NCBI GenBank assembly: GCA_002327315.1
Contig: DCVI01000021.1
Span: 1 to 5,219, forward strand
Length of the DNA stretch: 5,219 nt
From: Syntrophaceae bacterium UBA2192
Lineage (GTDB): Bacteria > Desulfobacterota > Syntrophia > Syntrophales > UBA2192
Direction: 5' to 3'
Shown: positions 1-5,200 of the stretch, piece after piece
Position numbering within the stretch: the stretch's first letter is position 1
Layout: each line of letters opens with the position of its first letter
Made by a program: the position numbers and the translations under genes
Notes under the pieces: model-generated
Told to the model about the DNA's origin: nothing
Database searches by the model: none
The model's input: the letters and a program-made list of their open reading frames with translations, nothing else

Positions 1-93
1 GTCCTGCAACAGAACGGCCGCCAGGCTCAGAAGCCCCAGCGGCGGCAGCTCCGATCTGCCCGTGAAGACGGGATTCACCAAGAGAATATTCAT
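1..93 (-). CDS. B12-binding radical SAM protein, N-terminal fragment
   Basis: This is a partial gene: the frame opens with ATG at 93-91 and stays open for 31 codons to the left edge of the window. The protein begins MNILLVNPVF and continues with ELPPLGLLSLAAVL at residues 15-28. An ILLVNP first beta strand followed by a PPLGLL.LAA.L helix is the usual start of the cobalamin-binding (Rossmann-like) domain of B12-dependent radical SAM enzymes (BchE/HpnJ-like families). Those proteins carry the CxxxCxxC iron-sulfur motif further downstream, outside this window, so the radical SAM half is inferred. Family substrates are diverse and none can be assigned here. No Shine-Dalgarno sequence precedes the ATG; instead a heptameric repeat begins 5 nt upstream. 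An in-frame TTG at 114-112 lies within that repeat and is a poorer start. The gene lies 115 bp beyond the operon's last stop codon, across a G/C-rich hairpin, so it may be a separate unit. Confidence 0.68.
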   Translation of the reverse strand, partial: MNILLVNPVFTGRSELPPLGLLSLAAVLLQD

Positions 94-98
94 CGATT

Positions 99-133
99 GA
101 GCCGCAAGCCACAAGCCTCAAGCCGCAAGGCTT
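99..133. repeat. 7-bp tandem repeat (RAGCCNC units)
   Basis: Four consecutive 7-bp units start at 99, 106, 113 and 120 and follow the pattern RAGCCNC, with the variable base G, A, T, G. A degraded fifth unit starts at 127. The array sits between the G/C hairpin and the start codon of the partial radical SAM gene. Its first 17 bases (99-115) recur exactly at 5083-5099. Not coding on either strand as far as can be seen. Confidence 0.8.
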
Positions 134-135
134 TC

Positions 136-184
136 AAATCCCCCCTGCCCCCCTTTTGCAAAGGGGGGTTTTGGGGGGATTTTT
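136..184. terminator. G/C-rich hairpin, possible terminator or dispersed palindrome
   Basis: The left arm (136-156) is AAAT, six C, TG, six C, TTT. The loop is TGC (157-159). The right arm (160-182) is AAA, six G, TTTT, six G, ATTT. The arms pair except for a small internal mismatch of TG against TTTT. On the plus strand the stem is followed by a T run (180-184), as in an intrinsic terminator. On the minus strand, the direction of the genes, only three T follow the stem before GAAAG. It starts 25 bp after the synthetase stop codon, so a terminator role is plausible, but the polarity suits plus-strand transcripts better. Near-identical C6/G6 palindromes are, as far as I recall, scattered through many deltaproteobacterial genomes, so it may also be a repeat element. 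Confidence 0.55.
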
Positions 185-186
185 CT

Positions 187-207
187 TCACTGGTCACCGG
201 TCACTTT
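187..207. repeat. 7-bp tandem repeat (TCACYKK units)
   Basis: Three 7-bp units start at 187, 194 and 201: TCACTGG, TCACCGG and TCACTTT. A further out-of-phase TTCACTT at 208-214 overlaps the stop codon of the acyl-CoA synthetase. The array therefore abuts the 3' end of that gene and separates it from the G/C hairpin. Confidence 0.65.
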
Positions 208-208
208 T

Positions 209-1867
209 TCACTTGTCCTTATCAAACATCCCCTTGTACGTCACGCGCATGTCGCGTTTGAGGATCTTGCCCGTGGGTGTTTTGGGCAGGGCCTGCACAA
301 AGACAATCCCCTTCGGGACCTTGAAGCCCGCCAGCTCCTTGCGGCACAGCTCGATGATCTCCTTCTCGGGAATCGTCTGGCCCGCCTTCGGCACAATGAT
401 CGCCGTGACCGCCTCGACCCACTTCGGGTGTGGAATACCGATGACGGCCACCTCCTGAACCCTAGGATCCTTGTAGATGGCCTCTTCGACTTCGCGAGTG
501 GGCACGTTCTCGCCGCCCGTCTTGATCATGTCCTTCTTGCGGTCGGCAACCGTGATGTAGCGGTCCTCGTCCATGATGCCCACATCGCCGGAGTGGAACC
601 AGCCGCCCTTCATGGCCTCCTCGGTCTTGTCAGGATCCTTGAAGTACATCATCAGGGCGTGGGGACCCTTGCCGCAGATCTCGCCTGCCACACCGGGCTG
701 CGAGATGGGTTTGAAGCTGTCGTCCTCGAGCCTCGTTTCCATGTTGATGCCGCCCAGCCCCGCGGAGCCCAGCTTGCGCAGGGCGTCCTTCGCCCTGAGG
801 ACCGTGTGATAGGGCGCAAGCTCCGTCTGGCCGTAGTAGTTCCAGATTCCCGACCCGGGGAATTTCTCCATGATCTCCTTGAGGATCTCCACGGGCATGA
901 TGGATGCCCCGTAGTAGCATTTCTTGAGGCTCTTGAGGTCGTACTTCGCGAAGTCGGGGTGCCGCAATAGACCGATCCAGACCGTGGGCGGCGCAAAGAA
1001 CATGGTAGCCTTGTAGTCGGAGATGTTTTTCAGGATTTGAACCATGTCGGGAGCGATGAGGATGTTCGTGCCACCCACCCAGAAGACGGGGTTAAGGAAG
1101 ACGTCGCGCTGGGCGCAGTGGTAGATGGGAAGCGCGTTGACCTGGACGTCGTCCTCGTCGTACTGCCCGTCGACGATGCTGCCCATGTACTCGGCCATGA
1201 GGGCCTGGTTCGTGATGATGACCCCTTTGGGAAGCGACTCGGTGCCGCTCGTGTAGGTCATCTGCACGGGGTCCTCGATCCGGAGGACCGTGTCGGGCTC
1301 GGTGGCCGGATAGGTCTTGTACCAGGGCTCGAAATCCTTGAACTTTTCGCTGACGGGCGGCTTGCCCGCGCCCTGCCGGGACCAGATCCAGGTCTTCACC
1401 GTGGGCATCTCGTCCAGGACGTCCTTCACGAGATCGTAGAGGGAGTCCTCGACGATGAAGAGTTTGCTCTCGGAGTGGTTGATGCAGTAGGCGATGTCCT
1501 TGCCCCTCAGCAGGTAATTGATGGCCAGGTACACGGCGCCCGCCTTGCAGCAGCCGAACCAGGTGAGCACGTGGTCGATCGTGTTGTGGGCCAGGATCGC
1601 CACCCGGTCGTACTTCTTGATGCCCAGGTCGATGAGCGCGTTGGCCACGCGGTTGCACTCCCCCTCCATCTCGGCATAGGTCATCTTTTTGTCTCCGAAG
1701 ATCATGGCCGTTTTGTCGGGATAGTGGTAGGCGCTGCGGCGGATCATGTCGGCGATGACCCAGCGGTTGACCCTGTTGTAGCGGGTCATCAGGAATTCGA
1801 CGCTCTCCTTGTTCAGGGTCTTGAATTTAGCCTTGTCCGCGTCCGTCAGAGGAATACCAAGAGACAT
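209..1867 (-). CDS. AMP-forming acyl-CoA synthetase
   Basis: This 552-residue protein belongs to the ANL superfamily (class I adenylate-forming enzymes). The reaction is carboxylic acid + ATP + CoA giving acyl-CoA + AMP + PPi, in the cytoplasm. Motifs appear in the expected order: the P-loop TSGTESLPKG at about 206-215, YYGQTE at 344-349, the hinge region WFHSGD (423-428) with DRKKDMIKTGGENVP (442-456), and the C-terminal catalytic lysine K534 in PKTPTGKILKRD. The P-loop has ES where TG is commonest, a variant I recall from some fatty-acid CoA ligases. Length is normal and the gene looks intact. The ATG at 1867 is chosen because AGGAGGAGGG lies 8 nt upstream. A longer in-frame start at 1930 would translate that ribosome site and part of a tandem repeat. 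It is the last gene of the operon, 159 bp after the second CoA-transferase subunit. The chain-length or aromatic specificity cannot be told from sequence alone. Confidence 0.95.
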   Translation of the reverse strand: MSLGIPLTDADKAKFKTLNKESVEFLMTRYNRVNRWVIADMIRRSAYHYPDKTAMIFGDKKMTYAEMEGECNRVANALIDLGIKKYDRVAILAHNTIDHVLTWFGCCKAGAVYLAINYLLRGKDIAYCINHSESKLFIVEDSLYDLVKDVLDEMPTVKTWIWSRQGAGKPPVSEKFKDFEPWYKTYPATEPDTVLRIEDPVQMTYTSGTESLPKGVIITNQALMAEYMGSIVDGQYDEDDVQVNALPIYHCAQRDVFLNPVFWVGGTNILIAPDMVQILKNISDYKATMFFAPPTVWIGLLRHPDFAKYDLKSLKKCYYGASIMPVEILKEIMEKFPGSGIWNYYGQTELAPYHTVLRAKDALRKLGSAGLGGINMETRLEDDSFKPISQPGVAGEICGKGPHALMMYFKDPDKTEEAMKGGWFHSGDVGIMDEDRYITVADRKKDMIKTGGENVPTREVEEAIYKDPRVQEVAVIGIPHPKWVEAVTAIIVPKAGQTIPEKEIIELCRKELAGFKVPKGIVFVQALPKTPTGKILKRDMRVTYKGMFDKDK

Positions 1868-1875
1868 AAAAACCA

Positions 1876-1885
1876 CCCTCCTCCT
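1876..1885 (-). promoter_or_regulatory. Ribosome binding site of the acyl-CoA synthetase
   Basis: Read on the minus strand, this is AGGAGGAGGG followed by 8 nt and then ATG at 1867. It decides the start: the in-frame ATG at 1930 lies upstream of it and would translate through it, giving the run RRRVVF just before the true methionine. Confidence 0.85.
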
Positions 1886-1921
1886 AATTTGGTCTGTCTG
1901 GTCTTGTCGCTTCGCGACGGC

Positions 1922-1949
1922 TTCAGGCATCAGGCATCGGGCTTCAGGA
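1922..1949. repeat. 7-bp tandem repeat (WTCRGGM units)
   Basis: Four 7-bp units start at 1922, 1929, 1936 and 1943: TTCAGGC, ATCAGGC, ATCGGGC and TTCAGGA. On the minus strand the units contain a GCC core (TGAAGCC, TGATGCC), like the arrays at 99 and 4834. A small hairpin with 5-bp arms, GTCGC/GCGAC (1906-1918), lies next to it towards the synthetase. The array is in the gap between the CoA-transferase and synthetase genes. Confidence 0.7.
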
Positions 1950-1968
1950 TGCCGCTTCGCAACCGGGA

Positions 1969-1995
1969 TAGGGCATCCGGAGTCCGGATGCCCTA
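1969..1995. repeat. Perfect 12-bp inverted repeat, strong intergenic hairpin
   Basis: The arm TAGGGCATCCGG (1969-1980) pairs perfectly with CCGGATGCCCTA (1984-1995) around the 3-nt loop AGT. It begins 32 bp beyond the stop codon of the second CoA-transferase gene and 102 bp before the synthetase start. No T run follows on either strand, so a plain intrinsic terminator is unlikely. Inference: in the operon mRNA it would form a very stable stem that could protect the upstream message from 3' exonucleases or lower read-through into the synthetase gene. Confidence 0.75.
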
Positions 1996-2026
1996 CTGAC
2001 CATCTTTTTATCCCGAATCCCTTCTG

Positions 2027-3376
2027 TTAGATTATCCCCTTGTCCTGCAGCTCCTTGATCTTCACCGGACCATAGCCGAAATAGTACAGGTAGATGTGCC
2101 CGTTGTCGTAGCCCACGGGGCGGCAGGCCCACTTGGTCCGGGGCGGCGTCTCCGTGGCCTTCCATTGGGACTGGGCGCAGATGATGGAGCCGTAGACGGG
2201 GTCCTGGACCGGGGTGAACATGCCGCGGTCCTGCCAGTTCTCGTCGTGCATGGCCTTCCAGGGCGACACGATCTCGGCCACGACGGGCGTGATCGGGGCG
2301 AGGCGGCCGCTCTTGGCGTACTCGACGGATTTCGCCGTCAGTTCCTCGCTCGTGTACTTGGACGTCTCGGGATTGATCATGGCCTGGTACTTGAGCTGCC
2401 AGTCCTTCTTCATGAAGGGGGCCAGCGTCGTCCACTCCTCGGCTTTCCACTCGTCGTACTTGCCGATGATGTCGACGAAGGCCTTCCACATCTCGAGCCT
2501 CAGGCCGCCGAGGAACACGCCGCCGTCCTTCGTCGGGTAAAACCCGTAGAGCCACAGCGCCGTGTCGAGGCTGCTGAACCGCTCGGCCGTCACTCCGGCG
2601 TGGGCGTACCACATCAGCTGGTAATCATGCAGGCGGCCGTAGGCCTCGGGCGTGCAGATGTCGATGGCCTGCCCCTCACCGGTATTGTCGCGGTGATAGA
2701 GCGCTGAGAGGATTCCCATGGCCCCGAAGGTGCCCGAGACGGCCCAGGCAATGTGGGGCCCCGCCTTCGTGGGAACGGCCCAGGGCATATCCTTGACGGT
2801 CTTCCCCTCGGGGAGCACCTCTCCCGTGCCATACTGGACGGCGGAGCGCGCCTGGGAGACGTTGTCGTAGTCGTACTGCTGTCGGCCGCTCTCGGGGCCG
2901 AACTGCCCGAAGCCCGTGATCGAGCACATGATCAGCCGCGGGTTGATTTTTGACAGCTCCTCGTAACCAAGCCCCCAGGCATCCATCTTGCCCGCGGGAT
3001 AGGTCTCGATGAGGACGTCGGCGGCCCCGATGAAGCATTTGAACATCTCGCGCCCCTCGGCGGTCTCCATGTTCAGGGTGACGTGATGCTTGTTGCGCCC
3101 TTCCTGCAGGTAGGCAAGCCCCGTGTCCTTGACCATGATGCCGTTGGGGGAATAGGTCCGCACAAGATCGCCCCCCGGGGGTTCGATGCGGATCGTCTCG
3201 GCCCCCAGCTCGGCCAGCAGCGAGGAACAATAACACCCCGCCAGGCTGCGGGAGCTGATGTCGATCACGACAAGATCGTCGAGGGCCTCGGGTTTCTCGA
3301 AATTCTTCGCAGGGTCGTCCTGCCCGCGGACGTGGTCCGCCCAGGCCGCCCATTTCGCTCTCCTGTAGTCTGCCAT
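2027..3376 (-). CDS. CaiB/BaiF family III CoA-transferase, subunit lacking the catalytic Asp
   Basis: This 449-residue protein is of the CaiB/BaiF fold. Members move CoA between carboxylates through an aspartyl-CoA thioester. Family landmarks: EPPGGDLVR (65-73), the TGFGQFGP loop (154-161), GILSALYHRDNTGEGQ (221-236), and TPPRTKWACRPVGYDN (410-425) near the C-terminus. About 36 residues precede the first strand, a longer N-terminus than in its partner. At the position where the family has its nucleophilic aspartate (pattern I-A-D-x-x-x-G), this protein reads IAWAVSG, with Trp211 in place of Asp. I infer a structural or substrate-binding subunit that works with the upstream gene product, as in heteromeric enzymes such as BbsEF. 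The start has an exceptionally complete ribosome site and lies 6 nt after the preceding stop codon, so translation is probably coupled. The frame is intact. The CoA donor and acceptor are unknown. Confidence 0.93.
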   Translation of the reverse strand: MADYRRAKWAAWADHVRGQDDPAKNFEKPEALDDLVVIDISSRSLAGCYCSSLLAELGAETIRIEPPGGDLVRTYSPNGIMVKDTGLAYLQEGRNKHHVTLNMETAEGREMFKCFIGAADVLIETYPAGKMDAWGLGYEELSKINPRLIMCSITGFGQFGPESGRQQYDYDNVSQARSAVQYGTGEVLPEGKTVKDMPWAVPTKAGPHIAWAVSGTFGAMGILSALYHRDNTGEGQAIDICTPEAYGRLHDYQLMWYAHAGVTAERFSSLDTALWLYGFYPTKDGGVFLGGLRLEMWKAFVDIIGKYDEWKAEEWTTLAPFMKKDWQLKYQAMINPETSKYTSEELTAKSVEYAKSGRLAPITPVVAEIVSPWKAMHDENWQDRGMFTPVQDPVYGSIICAQSQWKATETPPRTKWACRPVGYDNGHIYLYYFGYGPVKIKELQDKGII

Positions 3377-3381
3377 AGCTC

Positions 3382-3393
3382 ATCACCTCCTTA
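3382..3393 (-). promoter_or_regulatory. Full-length Shine-Dalgarno sequence overlapping the upstream stop codon
   Basis: On the minus strand this is TAAGGAGGTGAT, complementary to the whole 12-nt anti-Shine-Dalgarno tail of typical bacterial 16S rRNA. Nine nt separate AGGAGG from the ATG at 3376. The final Arg-Arg codons and the TGA stop (3385-3383) of the upstream subunit are read from the same bases, so a ribosome ending the first gene sits on the start site of the second. Confidence 0.9.
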
Positions 3394-4708
3394 AGATGCA
3401 TCCGGACTGCCCGTCCCAGTCGGAGGGCGGCCTGCGGCCCTGTTGGTCCTTCCACTTCCCCAGCACCCCGTGGCCGTAAAGCTCTGCGATCTGCTGCTGG
3501 CTGCGGCCCAGGATCTTCGACATGATGTAGTCGTTGTCGAAGCCGACGGGCCTGACCGTCCAGCGATGCTTGGGAGGAGTCTTGGACATGTTGATGGGGA
3601 TCTCGTGGTCCACGTACTTGCCGTACATGGGGTCGTCGATCTCCTTGACGGCGCCGCGGGCCCGGCGGTGCGGATCCTCGCACTCGTCTTTGGCCGTGTG
3701 GAGGCGCGTTGCCGCAAAGCCGTGCTTGATGCCGAGCTTTTCGATCTCGTCGGCGGTCTTCGTGACGGCCCAGTCGGCAATGATCTTGAGGATGGCGAGG
3801 GCGTTTTCGGTCTTGAGACGCTCGGTGTGTTCCTTGAAGCGGGCATCACCGGAGAGCTCCGGTTTCCCCATCGCCGCGCAGAGGCCCTTGAACTCGTCCG
3901 GCGCCGGTGCGGCCAGAGCGGCAAACGTGCCGTCCTTGCACAAAAACGTGTCGGCGGGACAGATGCACTGGTCGCGGTTTCCCGAGGGCTCGGCATGTGT
4001 CCGGGTCACCTGCTGGTAGGGCCAGACCCACCCCATGGCGCGCATGATGTTTTCGCTCTGGGACATCTCGATGTACTGACCCTTGCCGGTGCGCTTGCGA
4101 TGATGCAGGGCGGCCATCACGGCCACCTCGCCCATCATGGCCCCGTAGACGTCGCAGATCCAGATGCTCTGCTTGAGCGGCGGTTGGCCCCCGAAGCTCG
4201 ACATCCAGGCATAGCCCGAGAGGGCCTGGGCAGCGCCGTCGTTGGAGGGCCGGTCCTCCTCGGCGTAGCGGCCCCACTGGCCGAAACCGTTTTTCTCGAT
4301 GTAGATGATGCCGGGGTTGACTTTCTTGATGTCCTCGTAGCCGATGTTCCATCGGTTGGTGACGGCGGGCCTCAGGTTGAACTCGACCACGTCGGCCTTG
4401 GCGCAGAGCTCCTTGAAGATCTGCTGGGCCATGTCGATGTGAAGATCCAGGGCCAGGTAGTACTTGTCGGGGTTGATGTGCATGAACATGGGCCCCTGCT
4501 CCTTGTAGAACCAGCCGAAGGGGTTCAGGGAGCGGGTCACGTCGCCCGCGGGGGGCAGCTCGATTTTGATGACATCCGCCCCCAGCCCCGCAAGGAAAGA
4601 TGGACCGGCGGGACCGAACAGGAGCGTGCAGACTTCGAGGACCCGGAGCCCGCTCAGCGGTCCGGGCTTTTTGTTCTTGGTCTCGGCGTAATTTTTAAAA
4701 ACAGTCAT
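3383..4708 (-). CDS. CaiB/BaiF family III CoA-transferase, catalytic subunit
   Basis: This 441-residue CoA-transferase is of the same fold as its downstream neighbour and is the first gene of the operon. Landmarks: PLSGLRVLEVC (17-27), GLGADVIKIELPPAGD (41-56), NGFGQWG (140-146), MAALHHRKRTGKGQ (198-211) and TPPKHRWTVRPVGFDN (377-392). The family's nucleophilic aspartate is present as Asp186 in ICDVYGAMMG, so this subunit should form the aspartyl-CoA intermediate. The last 50 or so residues run past the usual LGxxxxxIxxL..GV ending with a basic tail (GRRPPSDW, 424-431). The ATG at 4708 is supported by AAAGGAGGG 6 nt upstream. Together with the next gene it resembles two-subunit enzymes such as benzylsuccinate CoA-transferase (BbsEF), succinyl-CoA:phthalate CoA-transferase (SptAB) and succinyl-CoA:malate CoA-transferase. 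Which acid is the substrate is not shown here, because no ring-cleavage, beta-oxidation or fumarate-addition gene lies in the window. Confidence 0.94.
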   Translation of the reverse strand: MTVFKNYAETKNKKPGPLSGLRVLEVCTLLFGPAGPSFLAGLGADVIKIELPPAGDVTRSLNPFGWFYKEQGPMFMHINPDKYYLALDLHIDMAQQIFKELCAKADVVEFNLRPAVTNRWNIGYEDIKKVNPGIIYIEKNGFGQWGRYAEEDRPSNDGAAQALSGYAWMSSFGGQPPLKQSIWICDVYGAMMGEVAVMAALHHRKRTGKGQYIEMSQSENIMRAMGWVWPYQQVTRTHAEPSGNRDQCICPADTFLCKDGTFAALAAPAPDEFKGLCAAMGKPELSGDARFKEHTERLKTENALAILKIIADWAVTKTADEIEKLGIKHGFAATRLHTAKDECEDPHRRARGAVKEIDDPMYGKYVDHEIPINMSKTPPKHRWTVRPVGFDNDYIMSKILGRSQQQIAELYGHGVLGKWKDQQGRRPPSDWDGQSGCILRR

Positions 4709-4714
4709 AAAGTT

Positions 4715-4723
4715 CCCTCCTTT
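4715..4723 (-). promoter_or_regulatory. Ribosome binding site of the first CoA-transferase gene
   Basis: On the minus strand this is AAAGGAGGG followed by 6 nt and the ATG at 4708. A TATAAA overlaps its 5' edge (4721-4726 on the plus strand), but it is too close to the start codon and has no matching -35 box, so I do not call it a promoter. Confidence 0.85.
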
Positions 4724-4738
4724 ATAGACCGCATCGAT

Positions 4739-4753
4739 TGAGTACCGTACTCA
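4739..4753. promoter_or_regulatory. Perfect 15-bp palindrome, candidate operator
   Basis: TGAGTACCGTACTCA is a perfect 7+1+7 inverted repeat. It ends 30 bp upstream of the start codon of the first CoA-transferase gene, where a repressor site or a promoter-overlapping operator is expected. Odd-centred palindromes of this length are typical of dimeric regulators such as TetR-family proteins, which often control acyl-CoA and fatty-acid genes. The regulator family is inference. No regulator gene is in the window and no convincing -35/-10 pair could be placed around the site. Confidence 0.5.
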
Positions 4754-4833
4754 GATCATTTCCGTCGAAAGCCGTATTTTCGGAAGAACCGTCTCTATGA
4801 CCCCGAATTCACCTCCTTTCAGAAATCAAAAAG

Positions 4834-4854
4834 AAGCCGACAGCCGACAGTTGA
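4834..4854. repeat. 7-bp tandem repeat (MAGCCGA units)
   Basis: Two good 7-bp units, AAGCCGA (4834) and CAGCCGA (4841), are followed by a degraded unit CAGTTGA (4848). It has the same AGCC core as the arrays at 99-133 and 5076-5103. It lies upstream of the orphan Shine-Dalgarno-like site. Confidence 0.55.
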
Positions 4855-4905
4855 ATAAGCAGGGATTCGCAGAGAGTCGATGATGAAAAGGGGGAGTGAT
4901 CCGTC

Positions 4906-5043
4906 ATGCTGCGCCAACCCTGGAAGAGTCGAAAAACAGAGATGAAGGATGTTACCCGGGTGGTGGTTACGCTGCCGCTTTTCGAATGGATTGGATGGGT
5001 TAAGTTAACCGATGGACAGGAGAAAACAACTGTTTTGAAATAG
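4906..5043 (+). CDS. Possible small ORF, 45 codons, unknown product
   Basis: The ATG at 4906 opens a 45-codon frame ending in TAG at 5041-5043. A purine-rich AAAAGGGGGAG lies 9 nt upstream and could serve as a ribosome site. An in-frame TGA at 4897-4899 means the frame cannot be longer. The predicted peptide has a basic N-terminus and a hydrophobic middle (VTRVVVTLPLFEWIGWV, residues 16-32), then a polar tail. I recognise no family. It would be transcribed away from the operon. It contains the GGTTAAGTTAACC palindrome (4998-5010) and ends just after the AAAACA/TGTTTT palindrome, and its codon use is more A+T-rich than the operon's. It may be a chance frame in non-coding DNA. Confidence 0.18.
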   Translation: MLRQPWKSRKTEMKDVTRVVVTLPLFEWIGWVKLTDGQEKTTVLK

Positions 5044-5075
5044 CATCACGGGGGGGAGAAAGCAAGACAAAAGAA

Positions 5076-5103
5076 GAGCCGCGAGCCGCAAGCCACAAGG
5101 CAA
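5076..5103. repeat. 7-bp tandem repeat (RAGCCRC units)
   Basis: Units start at 5076, 5083 and 5090 (GAGCCGC, GAGCCGC, AAGCCAC), with a degraded fourth at 5097. The 17 bases at 5083-5099 are identical, in the same orientation, to 99-115 at the other end of the operon. Confidence 0.75.
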
Positions 5104-5140
5104 AGAAAGTGCTTTAGTGCCTGAGTGAAAGACAGTAAAG

Positions 5141-5168
5141 ATGTGTTATGTGTCATGTGTTATGTGGA
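5141..5168. repeat. 7-bp tandem repeat (ATGTGTY units)
   Basis: Three units ATGTGTY start at 5141, 5148 and 5155 (last base T, C, T), followed by a diverged ATGTGGA at 5162. The unit sequence is unrelated to the AGCC-core arrays, but the 7-bp period is the same. Confidence 0.8.
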
Positions 5169-5200
5169 AGAGAAAGATGTGCACGAGTGAAGAGAAAGAG

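Noticed and set aside
1868..1930. Upstream start (ATG at 1930) for the acyl-CoA synthetase, adding 21 residues
   Set aside because: The extra residues would be translated from the repeat and from the AGGAGGAGGG ribosome site itself. The ATG at 1867 is correctly spaced from that site.
1969..1995. Intrinsic terminator at the perfect 12-bp hairpin
   Set aside because: No T run follows the stem on either strand. Kept only as an inverted repeat.
1037..1999. 320-codon open frame on the plus strand
   Set aside because: It is antisense to the acyl-CoA synthetase and its gap, has no domain, and its end runs through the tandem repeat and hairpin region.
2676..3683. 335-codon minus-strand frame spanning both CoA-transferase genes
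   Set aside because: Out-of-frame shadow with Arg/Pro/Gly-rich low-complexity sequence. The two real genes in other frames have full family motifs.
4721..4726. TATAAA on the minus strand as a -10 box
   Set aside because: It overlaps the ribosome site, 13 nt from the start codon, and no -35-like hexamer lies at 16-18 bp.
3443..4741. 432-codon open frame on the plus strand
   Set aside because: It is antisense to the catalytic CoA-transferase gene, has low-complexity Val/Leu/Gly/Asp-rich content and no recognisable domain. Such frames are a common by-product of GC-rich codon use.
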